Assembly: GCA_964558295.1 (NCBI GenBank) | Contig: CAZLDQ010000077.1 | Span: 1-23,937, forward strand | Origin: JBDKTH01 sp964558295 | GTDB lineage: Bacteria; Planctomycetota; Planctomycetia; Pirellulales; Thermoguttaceae | Reading direction: 5' to 3' | Length of the DNA stretch: 23,937 nt | Part shown: positions 14,596 through 23,893 of the stretch, piece after piece | How the letters are laid out: the number at the start of each line of letters is the position of its first letter | Numbering within the stretch: position 1 is the first letter of the stretch | Notes under the pieces: model-generated | The model's input: the letters and a program-made list of their open reading frames with translations, nothing else | What the model was told of the DNA's origin: nothing | Databases searched by the model: none | Translations under genes and position numbers: made by a program

Positions 14596-17250
14596 ATGCC
14601 TCGTTTTTTCCAAACGCTGTTCTGGTCGTTGGTCCGGTTTTTGTCGCATTTTCGCTATCGGGTACGAGTGGTTGGCGGGGAGAAGCTGCGTCAGTTGCGT
14701 GGCCCCACGTTGGTCATGCCGAACCACCCAGCGTATATCGATCCCGTCTTGGTCATGACCCATGTCAGGCTTCGCGGCGGGCTTCGGCCGACCGTATTCT
14801 CGGGGATGTATCGCAATCCGGTCTTGTATCCCCTGATGCGTTTGGCCAACGCGCTGGAGGTCCCCGATCTGAGCGAGCACAGCCACGATGCCCGACAGCA
14901 GACGCTGGCCGTGATTGGGGCAATTGCCGAAGGACTCCAACGGGGCGAGAACTACCTGCTTTATCCTTCGGGGCGTGCTCAACGGCGAGGGTTGGAGGAG
15001 ATTGGTGGCTCCCGCGCCGCTGCGGAAATTCTCGAACGCTCGCCAGACGTGAACATTGTGCTGGTACGCACGCGGGGAGTCTGGGGCAGCATGTTCAGCT
15101 ACTCGCAGACCGGACAATCGCCCAACTTGGGCCAGTGTGTGGTGCGTGCGTTCGGGTGGGTATTGGCCAGTCTGGTTGTGTTCTTGCCCCGTCGCAACGT
15201 AACCATGACCATCGAAGTGCTTAATCGGAGCGACCTGCCTGAGCTGAGTCGGGAGAAACTCAATCGCTTTCTGGAAGACTGGTACAACCGCGAGGGGCAA
15301 GAGACGCCGACGTTTGTTCCCTATCATCATCTTCTGGGGCCTCGCGAGTTCCACTACCCAGACCAAGCGGCCGTGGGACACGTCGATCTCAGCAAAATCC
15401 GCAAGAAGACGATCGCGGGCGTGAATGCCCTGGTGGAAGAACACCTGAAACGTCCGCTTGCCGACGAGGAAAATCAGCCCGATATGCTTCTGGACCGGAT
15501 CGGGTTGGACAGCCTCGACCGCATGGATCTGGCCATGCAGATCGAAGATCGTTTTGGTTTTCGCTCCGATCGGGTGGCCCAGACGCTGGGTGAGCTTTGG
15601 GCCTTGGCCGAAGGCCAACTGGGCAACTCCGATACAGGTCTAGAAGCTCCGGCACTCTGGCACAAGGCGCCGAGCACTCAGGATCCGACGGAAGTCCTGG
15701 CCGAGACGATGGCCGAAGCGCTGGTGCGCCGTGCGCTTAAATCTCTGGACGACGTGGCCCTTGCCGATCGAGTCTCCGGTGTGTTGACCTACCGCAAGCT
15801 GTTGGTTGGCACGGAACTGATGGCCAAGCGGTTTGGTTCACTGCCGGGCGAGGCGGTCGGCGTATTGCTTCCCGCGTCGGTGGCGGCCGACCTCGTATAC
15901 TTTTCCCTACACCGGGCGGGCAAACTTCCCGTGCTCTTGAATTGGACGACCGGGCCCGCCAATCTGGCCCACGCTGTCGCCTCGCTTGGGCTCACCCACG
16001 TGATTACCTCGCGCAAACTGATCGACCGGCTTGGGATCGAGGTGCGCGGGGCGGAATACGTGTTTTTGGAAGACGTGAAAGCCGGGATCAAGAAGCTTGA
16101 GGCGTTGCGAGTCCTGGCGGGAACCTACGTGTGGCCAAGCCGCGCGCTGCGGCACGTGCCGCGGCCCAATCCGGACGATCCGGCCGTGGTCCTCTTCACC
16201 TCGGGTTCGGAGAGCACGCCCAAGGCGGTTCCGCTCAGCCATCGGAACCTGATCACCAACGTGCGAGCCAGTCTGGCCGTGTTGAAAGCCACACGGAACG
16301 ACGCGATTCTCGGCTTCCTGCCGCCGTTTCACAGCTTCGGTATCATGGGAACGGTCATTGCGCCGATCCTGAGCGGCGTGCGTCTGGTCCACCATCCCGA
16401 TCCCACGGATGCCGTGGGGTTGGTGCGTACCGTGGCTGCTTATCGTGCAACGATTGTGGTGACGACGCCGACGTTTTTCAGCTACATGCTCGGCGTGGCC
16501 ACGCCGGAAGACCTCCGCACGCTGCGAATCATTGTCACCGGAGCGGAAAAGTGCCCGGACGCTGTCTTCACCCGGGCCAGACAACTGGCGCCGCAACTGA
16601 CGATCATCGAAGGTTACGGGATTACCGAGTGTTCTCCCGTCGTGGCAGGAAACCCTCCGGAGAACGTCAAGCAAGGGACGGTCGGACCGCCGGTCAACGA
16701 TGTCGAGATCTTGGTCGTCGACCCCGATTCACGCAAGCCGTTGGCCGTGGGGGAGACGGGCCTTTTGCTGGTCCGTGGTCCCTCGGTGTTTCACGGCTAT
16801 CTGAACTACGATGGACCCGATCCGTTTACCGAAGTGGCCGGGAAACGGTGGTATGTCACCGGCGATCTGGTGCAAGTGGACGAGGACGGATTCATCCACT
16901 TCCGCGGCCGGTTGAAACGGTTCCTCAAAGCTGGCGGAGAGATGATTTCGCTTCCTGCGATGGAAGAGCCGTTTCAGGAACGCTATCCGCCGACCGAAGA
17001 CGGTCCGCAGGTGGCCGTGGAAGGGATTGAAACGCCGGACGGACGCTGGATTGTGCTTTTCGCTACGCAAGATATTTCCGTACGGGAAGCCAACGCACTC
17101 CTCACGGAGGCCGGGTTTCGGGGCGTGATGCGGCTCGACGAGGTGGTTCGCCTGGAAAAGATACCGATCCTCGGCACCGGCAAGACCGACTACAAGGTCT
17201 TGCGCAACATGGTGACCGAGCGCGTCCAGGGAGGCGGTAAGAGCGCCTAA
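14596..17250 (+). CDS. Trimodular acyltransferase / acyl carrier / AMP-dependent ligase (Aas-like)
   Basis: The 884-residue protein joins three modules. Residues about 1-235 are a PlsC-type acyltransferase with the HX4D motif in MPNHPAYIDP (His44, Asp49) and YPSGR in place of the usual EGTR block; a hydrophobic patch at 185-198 may contact membrane. Residues about 265-345 form an acyl carrier domain with Ser306 in LDRIGLDSLDRM as phosphopantetheine site. Residues about 365-884 are an AMP-forming acyl ligase: LFTSGSESTPK (533-543), IEGYGITECSP (671-681), WYVTGDL (752-758), and Lys863 in GTGKTDY. Aas-like enzymes recycle lysophospholipids by loading a fatty acid on ACP and transferring it. Here an internal carrier could hold the acyl group, which is inference. 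The usual MFS-type LplT flippase module is absent. The ribosome site before the ATG is weak. Confidence 0.88.
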   Translation: MPRFFQTLFWSLVRFLSHFRYRVRVVGGEKLRQLRGPTLVMPNHPAYIDPVLVMTHVRLRGGLRPTVFSGMYRNPVLYPLMRLANALEVPDLSEHSHDARQQTLAVIGAIAEGLQRGENYLLYPSGRAQRRGLEEIGGSRAAAEILERSPDVNIVLVRTRGVWGSMFSYSQTGQSPNLGQCVVRAFGWVLASLVVFLPRRNVTMTIEVLNRSDLPELSREKLNRFLEDWYNREGQETPTFVPYHHLLGPREFHYPDQAAVGHVDLSKIRKKTIAGVNALVEEHLKRPLADEENQPDMLLDRIGLDSLDRMDLAMQIEDRFGFRSDRVAQTLGELWALAEGQLGNSDTGLEAPALWHKAPSTQDPTEVLAETMAEALVRRALKSLDDVALADRVSGVLTYRKLLVGTELMAKRFGSLPGEAVGVLLPASVAADLVYFSLHRAGKLPVLLNWTTGPANLAHAVASLGLTHVITSRKLIDRLGIEVRGAEYVFLEDVKAGIKKLEALRVLAGTYVWPSRALRHVPRPNPDDPAVVLFTSGSESTPKAVPLSHRNLITNVRASLAVLKATRNDAILGFLPPFHSFGIMGTVIAPILSGVRLVHHPDPTDAVGLVRTVAAYRATIVVTTPTFFSYMLGVATPEDLRTLRIIVTGAEKCPDAVFTRARQLAPQLTIIEGYGITECSPVVAGNPPENVKQGTVGPPVNDVEILVVDPDSRKPLAVGETGLLLVRGPSVFHGYLNYDGPDPFTEVAGKRWYVTGDLVQVDEDGFIHFRGRLKRFLKAGGEMISLPAMEEPFQERYPPTEDGPQVAVEGIETPDGRWIVLFATQDISVREANALLTEAGFRGVMRLDEVVRLEKIPILGTGKTDYKVLRNMVTERVQGGGKSA

Positions 17251-17304
17251 CCCTATTCGACATTGTCCTCCGCCGTTTGCTGGTTTGGTTCGTCAGCACT
17301 AGAA

Positions 17305-17339
17305 AGACGGCTGACCCCAGGGGAGAACTCAGCCCGTCT
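17305..17339 (-). terminator. Stem-loop at the end of the GNAT gene
   Basis: AGACGGCTGA (17305-17314) pairs with TCAGCCCGTCT (17329-17339) through 10 pairs with one bulged base and a 14-base loop. It overlaps the stop codon of the minus-strand acetyltransferase gene. Read on that strand it is followed by a short TTTCT, so it may work as a weak intrinsic terminator between the convergent genes. Confidence 0.4.
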
Positions 17340-18258
17340 CGGGAAGGAACGTGGGCATTTGGATGCCGCGAACCGGCTGACAGACGCCACGTACCTGGCT
17401 AAAGTGGATTTCGCAGTTTTTCGCTTTCCACTGGTACATCTGCTGGACAAGCGAGGTGCATTGCGAGGGGACGAGGAATACCACGGTTTGCCCGCGGCAT
17501 TGATTCAGTTCGGCCCGAATTAGCGAAGCGGCCTGTTCCGGGGTGCGGGCCAGTCCCGGACCGAGCATTGTGAAGCCGGGCTTGTTGACCGAGGCCAGGA
17601 AACCGGCGATCCCGTCTTGTGCGTCCGCGTAGACCGAGACGTGCCAGAAGCCGTCGAGGTTTTCGATGAAGTAGCGATAATCCTTTTCGCGGGAGATGCC
17701 GACGAGTTCTTGCTCCAACTGATCGATCGCGTTCACATCGTCCAACGTGGCCGTGCGCACGTATCGATCGCCGTCGGTCTTGTAGGGGAGCCCTTCGCCC
17801 GGCACGGTCAGATACATGTCCTGAAACACGACCTGGGGCGCAAACCCCATTCGGTTATAGAGCGAGAACGAATCAAGGTTCATTGCGCTGGAGACCAGTC
17901 GTAATGGCTTCTGTTGGCGTTCGGCGAAGTCGACGATGAACTTCAGAAGGGCCCGAGCGACGCCGGTCCCGAAGTAGTTGGGATGGACGTTCATAATTCC
18001 CAACGAGACGTGCGTCGGACGGGGATGGTAGAAGCAGGAACCGGCCAGCCGGCCGCTGTGTGAACTGACCGCCACCACGCCGCAGCCCGGATCGAGCGCC
18101 TCGTAGACATCGAAAAACACCTCGGCCGTGGCCGGCCCGCCGGAGATGACCGGGGGCCGGCCGTGGGTCTGATACCAGGTATTGGTTGACAGATAGATCA
18201 GTTCGGCCAGTTCGGTGCGGTCCACCTTCTCCATCGGACGAAGCTCGAACTCGTTCAT
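17329..18258 (-). CDS. GNAT-family N-acetyltransferase, probably with two GNAT-like halves
   Basis: The 309-residue protein starts at an ATG with GAAAGG 7 bases upstream. The first half (about 1-150) is a GNAT domain: LRPMEKVDRTELAELIY, GVVAVSSHSGRLAGSCFYHP, and the acetyl-CoA-binding motif A as IMNVHPNYFGTGVARALLKF, then LYNRMGFAP near its end. The second half (from about 170, YVRTATLDDVNAIDQLEQEL) repeats the start of a GNAT fold and contains a degenerate region near MLGPGLARTPEQAASL without a clear motif A, so it probably contributes structure or substrate binding. The acyl acceptor is unknown. It begins 34 bases after the stop of the large beta-helix gene on the same strand, so the two are likely co-transcribed. 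That link does not by itself explain function. Confidence 0.8.
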   Translation of the reverse strand: MNEFELRPMEKVDRTELAELIYLSTNTWYQTHGRPPVISGGPATAEVFFDVYEALDPGCGVVAVSSHSGRLAGSCFYHPRPTHVSLGIMNVHPNYFGTGVARALLKFIVDFAERQQKPLRLVSSAMNLDSFSLYNRMGFAPQVVFQDMYLTVPGEGLPYKTDGDRYVRTATLDDVNAIDQLEQELVGISREKDYRYFIENLDGFWHVSVYADAQDGIAGFLASVNKPGFTMLGPGLARTPEQAASLIRAELNQCRGQTVVFLVPSQCTSLVQQMYQWKAKNCEIHFSQVRGVCQPVRGIQMPTFLPETG

Positions 18259-18292
18259 CGGGCAACCTTTCTGCGGAGACGCGTGAAACAGG

Positions 18293-21019
18293 TTACTCTC
18301 CACTTGCCGGACGGCGGTTGGAGAGGGTGAAGTTGTCGAGATAGAAGGCCGTCTTCTGCGTGGCTAGGCTCATGAAGCCGATCCATGTGAGCTTTTTGAA
18401 CTCGGGGCGGTAGGGCAAATCACGGAAGACCCGCGGCGGTTTACCGGGAATCGTGACCCGCAGCGCCCAGTTGGCTTGGCCGGCGGTGCCCAGCGTGGCG
18501 GTCAGCTCGAACTTGACCCACTCGCCCGCCGGGAGCGTCACCATGCGGTTTTTGCCGAGTAGCAGGCGTCCGTTTTGGATCCGGAACTCGGGGCCCGTCT
18601 TGTAGTCTCCGTCGCTGTAGTCTCGCCATTCAAACTGGATGATCGACGCAGGCTCGATCCGCAGATCAAATGAATTGAGCACCGAGCCCGAGGCGTAGTT
18701 GACGCCGCTGAAGACGAGATGCGGATTGTAGGACTGCTTCAGCCCCGGAGCGTCGGTGACCTTCACGCTCCGCTTGCCGCTGGCGGCCGCTTCGTCGCTG
18801 ACAGCGATGGAGTCGCCCTTGTTTTCTACATGGGCTTCCGTACCGCTGGGGCTCTGGCCGACGGCCGTTGTTTCAAAGTCATCCTCGATTTCCAAGGCCG
18901 GTGGGTCGGGAATGATCTCCAGCGGCGGGTAGGTGACGTCATTGGCCTTGCGCACCCACGCCGGATCGCCGTAGACGCCGGCCTGGGTGTAATCGAAGGG
19001 TTGGAAGCCGAGCTTCAGCGCCGGCGAGTCGGGGGGCAGACGGAAGTCGTCGGCCTTGGGGTTGGCAAACTTCGGGTCGACGATCTGCGAGCCCTGTTCG
19101 TGGCCTTTCGCCTGCCACGCTTCGAGCGAGTCTGTGAGGAACACCACCGGCTCGCCTCGGAGGTCCCAGTAGCAGTTGTTCCGGCTGACGTGCTGGATTC
19201 GATCCCAGGGGCCGGAGATCAGCTTGCCGCTGTCCCACAAGACGATATTCCGTTCCAGAGTGAACGAGAGGTGGTCTTCGACGCGCGTCGCTTGAATCTG
19301 GTAGAGCTTGCTGAAGGCCAGGATGTTGTTGCGGAGAATGTTCTCCTTGCCGTAATGCTGGTGGAATCCGCCGGTCTTGGTGCGGTAGACCAGATTGTTT
19401 TCGAAGAGAATTCCGCTGCTCCCCTCATCGGTGTACATGCCCCAGCCGCCGTAGGAATAGGCATAAATGTCGTGGAACACATTGTTGCGCACGACCGTGC
19501 CTTCCGACGGGCCGAGGGTGTAAATGCCGCCCATGTCGCTCAGCAGGCCCCAGCCGATGTGATGGACGTGATTGAAGGAGATGTTGTTGCGTTTGGCCAG
19601 GCTTTCCGCATAACCCCAGCGCCAGCCGACCGAGATGCCCGTGTAGTAGAGATCGGCGATCTCGTTGTGGGTCACCGTGTTATCCGGGCTATGGCCGATC
19701 CAGACGCCCACGGCGCAGGGGAAGATATAGCCGCCGTGACGGATAATGTTGTTGTCGACCGTGATATGGCTGGTCCGCTCGTCTTCGTTAGTCGCGATCC
19801 CTGCCTCGCCGATCCGCACGCCGCCGGCCCCGAAATCGTGGAGATAGGAGCGGCGCAGCGTGCATTCGCGGCAGCCTTTGCGGAACCAGACCACGTAAAT
19901 GCCAACGTGGCCGATCTCGCAGTCTTCGATGGTCACATGGCGGGCACCGTCGGCCATCACCACGGCCTCAATCGGCGCCGCGGCTTGCGCCGGCTCGAAA
20001 CCGCCAGGGGGAGTGAGCCACTGACCGTGCTGGAAGGTGAGACCTTTGACGGTCACGTGTTCGACAAACTTCCCCGCGCCCGGGTCGCCCTGGATCACGA
20101 GGAACTTTTCGGCGACCGGGGCCACGACCGTCGCCTTGGTCATGTCTTCGCCCGGCTGCGGCATATAGAACAGGCGCCCGTCGCGGGCCAGGAACCATTC
20201 ACCCGGCGCGTCAAGGGCGGCAGAGTAGTTTTCCAGATGGAAGTGGGCGTTCCGCCGCCAAGGATTCCAGTGTTTCATCCCTTCGCCGCTGGTGACGAAC
20301 TTCGACTGTTTCGGGTCGATGCTGTCCAAGAACCGCCGCGTGTTGTCCCAGTTGTGGTAGACCACCAGATTTACATCTTGCAATTCTTCGGCCCGCAGCT
20401 TGCCAAACGCCTTTTCAAAATCTTCCTGTCGCAAACGGACCGTTTGCCGGGCTTGCTTGGCTTTGGCTTTGGGGTTGGGGGTTGCGTCCAACACTTCTTC
20501 GCGGATGTCTTGCATGAAGAAATAGGATTTTGCGTTGGGCGTGCGGGCGCGCGTGGCACGATGGCCGTTGACGAAAAGCTGCTCGAAATACCACTTCCCA
20601 CTGGCCACTTCTGGCACGCGGGTCGTCCACAACCCGTTCTCACCTGGCTGCCAGCCCGTCACGACCCGTCCGCCCGTGAATACCGGCCGTGCTCCGGCCG
20701 TGGCCTGATAGATCACTGGGGCGTCTTTGGTTCCACTGTCTTCCGGCGCGAGCACCAGCGGTTCGGTGATCGTATAGGTTCCGTCCGCGACGTTTACCCG
20801 TACGGCTTCTGTAAGCGGCCCTTTGGCCTTCAATGCCCGGACAGCATCGCGCGCTTTGGTTAAAGTGGCGAACGGCTGTTGGGCCGTTCCGGGATTCGAG
20901 TCGTTGCCGTTGGGGGCAACGTAGAAATCGGCTGCGGAAGCCGTAGCGGTGAACAACAACAGGCAGGCGGCGACAAGCGTTCTCACGGTTGACTCCAGTC
21001 GTCTTGGGTGCAAATTCAT
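18293..21019 (-). CDS. Large secreted right-handed parallel beta-helix protein (GH141/GH120-like or lyase-like)
   Basis: The 908-residue protein begins at an ATG that gives a Sec signal (hydrophobic 13-29, TASA before ADFYVAP). A start 201 bases upstream would bury this signal and lie above the likely promoter. DFYVAPNGNDSNPGT and PFATLTKARDAVRAL are the usual opening of pectate-lyase-like beta-helix enzymes. QLFVNGHRATRARTPN then resembles GH141/GH120-type proteins. Helical coils run from about 330 to 620, rich in Asn ladders such as ITVDNNIIRHGG, NTVTHNEIADLYYTG and GTVVRNNVFHDIYAYS. The C-terminal 200 residues, from LEIEDDFET, form a jelly-roll-like carbohydrate-binding domain ending FYLDNFTLS. 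It presumably attacks a plant or algal polysaccharide outside the cell. I cannot identify catalytic residues with confidence. No strong ribosome site is seen, and the GNAT gene follows. Confidence 0.82.
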   Translation of the reverse strand: MNLHPRRLESTVRTLVAACLLLFTATASAADFYVAPNGNDSNPGTAQQPFATLTKARDAVRALKAKGPLTEAVRVNVADGTYTITEPLVLAPEDSGTKDAPVIYQATAGARPVFTGGRVVTGWQPGENGLWTTRVPEVASGKWYFEQLFVNGHRATRARTPNAKSYFFMQDIREEVLDATPNPKAKAKQARQTVRLRQEDFEKAFGKLRAEELQDVNLVVYHNWDNTRRFLDSIDPKQSKFVTSGEGMKHWNPWRRNAHFHLENYSAALDAPGEWFLARDGRLFYMPQPGEDMTKATVVAPVAEKFLVIQGDPGAGKFVEHVTVKGLTFQHGQWLTPPGGFEPAQAAAPIEAVVMADGARHVTIEDCEIGHVGIYVVWFRKGCRECTLRRSYLHDFGAGGVRIGEAGIATNEDERTSHITVDNNIIRHGGYIFPCAVGVWIGHSPDNTVTHNEIADLYYTGISVGWRWGYAESLAKRNNISFNHVHHIGWGLLSDMGGIYTLGPSEGTVVRNNVFHDIYAYSYGGWGMYTDEGSSGILFENNLVYRTKTGGFHQHYGKENILRNNILAFSKLYQIQATRVEDHLSFTLERNIVLWDSGKLISGPWDRIQHVSRNNCYWDLRGEPVVFLTDSLEAWQAKGHEQGSQIVDPKFANPKADDFRLPPDSPALKLGFQPFDYTQAGVYGDPAWVRKANDVTYPPLEIIPDPPALEIEDDFETTAVGQSPSGTEAHVENKGDSIAVSDEAAASGKRSVKVTDAPGLKQSYNPHLVFSGVNYASGSVLNSFDLRIEPASIIQFEWRDYSDGDYKTGPEFRIQNGRLLLGKNRMVTLPAGEWVKFELTATLGTAGQANWALRVTIPGKPPRVFRDLPYRPEFKKLTWIGFMSLATQKTAFYLDNFTLSNRRPASGE

Positions 21020-21125
21020 AGCGTGTGGAATGGACCAATTGCCGGGTTCATGACAATGTGGCAATGTCAGTTGGCTACGGGCCGAATGGACACTCAGCTT
21101 GCGGGACGGATGGACTGTACGCACC

Positions 21126-21155
21126 ATCATACCAAGACGCCATGTCCCGTGTCGA
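21126..21155 (-). promoter_or_regulatory. Candidate promoter for the beta-helix / GNAT unit
   Basis: On the minus strand TCGACA (21150-21155) and TATGAT (21126-21131) are 18 bases apart, each matching consensus at five of six positions. Transcription would start near 21119 and leave a leader of about 100 bases before the ATG at 21019. Confidence 0.45.
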
Positions 21156-21280
21156 TATACTCCGCCTCCCCCGAGGTGTTTTGACGCTTGACAAGCAAGG
21201 GGGAGTGGAAATAGATTCAAATCGCGAGTGTTGAACTTGGCGGCCGCAGGTCGACATTGAGGGTTGACACGAAATGCGTG

Positions 21281-23893
21281 CTACCGGCTCTTTTTCTCTG
21301 CCGCCAGCGTGTTTTGCCACTGCTGGATTAGTTGCATGGCCGCCAGGGGCGTCGTCTGGTTCAGATCAACGCGGCGGATATCGTCCAACAGTGGGTGGTC
21401 AGCCGGACCAAAGAGGGTCAGTTGGACGCTGCCCCGTTTGACTTTTTGCGGGCGACGGGCGATCTTCGCCCGTCCCTCCGCGTCGAGATGCTCTTCTTCC
21501 AATTGGGCGAGGATGTCTTTGGCCCGATCAATCACCGGTCGCGGTACGCCAGCTAGCCGCGCGACGTGAATCCCGTAGCTCTTGTCTGCGGCGCCGGCAA
21601 TGATCTTGTGCAGGAAGACGACCTCGTCTTCCCATTCGCGCACGGCCACGTTGAGATTCTTGACCCGGTCGAGCGACCGTTCCAAGTCGGTCAACTCATG
21701 ATAGTGGGTGGCGAACAAGGTCCGGCTGCCCACGTGATCGTGCAAATGCTCGACCACGGCCCAGGCCAGCGACATGCCGTCGTAGGTACTCGTGCCACGG
21801 CCGATCTCGTCGAGAATTACCAGGCTGCGCGACGTGGCCGTGTTGAGAATCCGGGCCGTTTCGATCATCTCGACCATGAACGTGCTTTGGCCCCGCGACA
21901 GCTCGTCGCTTGCGCCGACGCGGGCGAAAATCCGGTCGGCGATCCCGATTTTGGCCGAGCGAGCAGGCACGAAACTGCCGATCTGGGCCATCAGAGTAAT
22001 CAGTGCAACCTGGCGGATATAGGTGCTTTTGCCGGCCATGTTCGGTCCGGTGATCAACATGATGTTGCCCGACTCGCCGCCGATGTGCACGTCGTTGGGT
22101 ACGAACGTCCCTTCTGGTTCGAGGATGTCGAGCACCGGGTGCCGGCCGTCGACCACCTCGAGAACCGGCTCTTCGACCACTTCGGGACAGACGTAGTTTC
22201 GCTCGCGGGCCAGTTCGGCCAGGGCCGCCAACACGTCGATCTGGGCCAACACGGCAGCCGTGGCGTGCATCCGGCGGCGCGAAGCGGCCACCGCATCGCG
22301 CAACTCAACGAAGAGCTTGTACTCCAGCTGCTTGGCCTTTTCGTCGGCCGTGAGCACTTTCTCTTCGTACTCTTTGAGTTCCGGCGTAATGTAGCGTTCC
22401 GCGTTCTTAATCGTCTGTTTGCGGATATACGTAGGCGGGACCTTGTCGCGGTGGACGTTGGTCACTTCGATGTAATAGCCGAAGACTTGATTGAACCCCA
22501 CCTTGAGATTGGGGATCCCACTCCGCTCGCTTTCTTCGGCCTGATAGCGGGCGATCCATTGTTTGCCCCCTCGGGTTAGCTCGCGCAGGGCGTCAAGCTC
22601 CGCCGAAAAGCCTTCGCGGATGAACCCGCCTTCCTGGCTGTTTAGCGGGCAGTCGTCGACCAGTGCCGCTTCGAGTGTGTCGCGCACGTCGGGGCAAAGG
22701 TCGATCTCGGCTTCCAGTTGGTTCAAGCAGCGGCTCTTGCGTGCGGTGAGCTTGGCTTTCACCACCGGCAGGCCGCGTAAGGTGCGGCCGAGGAAAGAGA
22801 GGTCGCGCGGGCTGGCGCGTCCAGTCGTTACCCGGGCCAAGAGCCGTTCGACGTCGTAGACCTGACGCAACGCTTCGCGCACCGCAGCACTGAGATTGGC
22901 ATCGTCGTGGAATTCCGCGACTGCTTCGAGCCGGAGACGGATCGTCTCGACGTCTGTCAGCGGATTGGCCACCCAGTCGGCCAGAAGGCGGGAACCCATG
23001 GCCGTGACGGTACGATCGAGCACGGCCAGCAGCGAGCCCTCGCGTCGGCCTTCGCGAATCGTGCGGGAAATCTCCAGACTTCGCCGGCTCGCTTCGTCAA
23101 TCTCCAACACGCTGCCGCTGCGATAGGGGACAAGCCGGTCAATGTGTTCGAGCGAAGTCTTCTGGGTTTCACGAAGGTAGTCGAGGATGGCTCCGGCTGC
23201 TTGAACCGCTGCAAGGTCTTCCCGACTGGCGGTGAAGCCAAAACCTTCCAACCCAGCAATCCCGAAATGCTTGGCTAGCGACTGCTCGGCGGTCACTTGG
23301 TTATAGGCCCAATCCGGGCGCCGCGTGATCATCATCTGCTCGGAGAGGCGGCCGGGAAGCGGCTCGGCCGAATCGGCCACCAGGCATTCCGACGGCGCGA
23401 GCCGGGCAAGCTGGTCCAACAGTTCGGCGCGGGGGAAGCCGGCGGCGACGAACCGGCCCGTGGAAAGCTCGACCCAGGCCAGCCCCACCGGATCGCCGGA
23501 GGAGATGGCGGCCAGGAAATTGCTCTGGCGGGGATCGAGCAAGGTTTCATCGGTGACAGTGCCGGGCGTGACGACGCGCGTCACCTCGCGGCGAACCAGC
23601 CCTTTGGCCAATTTCGGATCTTCGACCTGATCGCAGACGGCGGCACGATAGCCGGCGGCGATGAGTTTGCCCAAGTAGCTTTCCAACTGGTGGTGGGGGA
23701 AGCCAGCCATGGGAACGCCGTTTTCCCCTTTATCCCGGCTGGTCAGCGCCAAACCGAGAGTCCGTGCGGCGACTTTTGCATCCTCGTGGAACATCTCATA
23801 GAAGTCGCCCATGCGAAACAACAACAGCGCATCCGGATACGCCTGTTTGGCGTCCAGATACTGCTTCATCATGGGGGTAATCTGTGTGCTCAT
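21281..23893 (-). CDS. mutS: DNA mismatch repair protein MutS
   Basis: The 870-residue protein is a full-length MutS. The mismatch-reading Phe-x-Glu lies in RMGDFYEMFHED (Phe31, Glu33). The connector and core follow, with a clamp region around YIRKQTIKNAERYITPEL. The ATPase has a Walker A GPNMAGKSTYIRQ near residue 615, DELSRGQSTFMVEM, and Walker B LVILDEIGRGTSTYDG, followed by FATHYHEL. It finds base mismatches and small loops after replication, then recruits MutL using ATP; it acts in the cytoplasm as a dimer. Length and motifs are ordinary, with no sign of damage. The gene sits upstream of the beta-helix unit on the same strand, but a 261-base gap and a separate candidate promoter suggest independent expression. 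Only 44 bases upstream of its ATG are visible. Confidence 0.97.
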   Translation of the reverse strand: MSTQITPMMKQYLDAKQAYPDALLLFRMGDFYEMFHEDAKVAARTLGLALTSRDKGENGVPMAGFPHHQLESYLGKLIAAGYRAAVCDQVEDPKLAKGLVRREVTRVVTPGTVTDETLLDPRQSNFLAAISSGDPVGLAWVELSTGRFVAAGFPRAELLDQLARLAPSECLVADSAEPLPGRLSEQMMITRRPDWAYNQVTAEQSLAKHFGIAGLEGFGFTASREDLAAVQAAGAILDYLRETQKTSLEHIDRLVPYRSGSVLEIDEASRRSLEISRTIREGRREGSLLAVLDRTVTAMGSRLLADWVANPLTDVETIRLRLEAVAEFHDDANLSAAVREALRQVYDVERLLARVTTGRASPRDLSFLGRTLRGLPVVKAKLTARKSRCLNQLEAEIDLCPDVRDTLEAALVDDCPLNSQEGGFIREGFSAELDALRELTRGGKQWIARYQAEESERSGIPNLKVGFNQVFGYYIEVTNVHRDKVPPTYIRKQTIKNAERYITPELKEYEEKVLTADEKAKQLEYKLFVELRDAVAASRRRMHATAAVLAQIDVLAALAELARERNYVCPEVVEEPVLEVVDGRHPVLDILEPEGTFVPNDVHIGGESGNIMLITGPNMAGKSTYIRQVALITLMAQIGSFVPARSAKIGIADRIFARVGASDELSRGQSTFMVEMIETARILNTATSRSLVILDEIGRGTSTYDGMSLAWAVVEHLHDHVGSRTLFATHYHELTDLERSLDRVKNLNVAVREWEDEVVFLHKIIAGAADKSYGIHVARLAGVPRPVIDRAKDILAQLEEEHLDAEGRAKIARRPQKVKRGSVQLTLFGPADHPLLDDIRRVDLNQTTPLAAMQLIQQWQNTLAAEKKSR

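Noticed and set aside
14323..15618. 431-codon minus-strand open frame
   Set aside because: It overlaps the Aas-like acyltransferase and carrier motifs on the plus strand and shows no domain of its own.
18719..20863. 714-codon plus-strand open frame
   Set aside because: This long frame is opposite the beta-helix gene and arises from its GC-rich codon bias. The minus-strand protein has a signal peptide and family motifs; the plus-strand one has neither.
21566..22579. 337-codon plus-strand open frame
   Set aside because: It is antisense to the conserved ATPase half of MutS.
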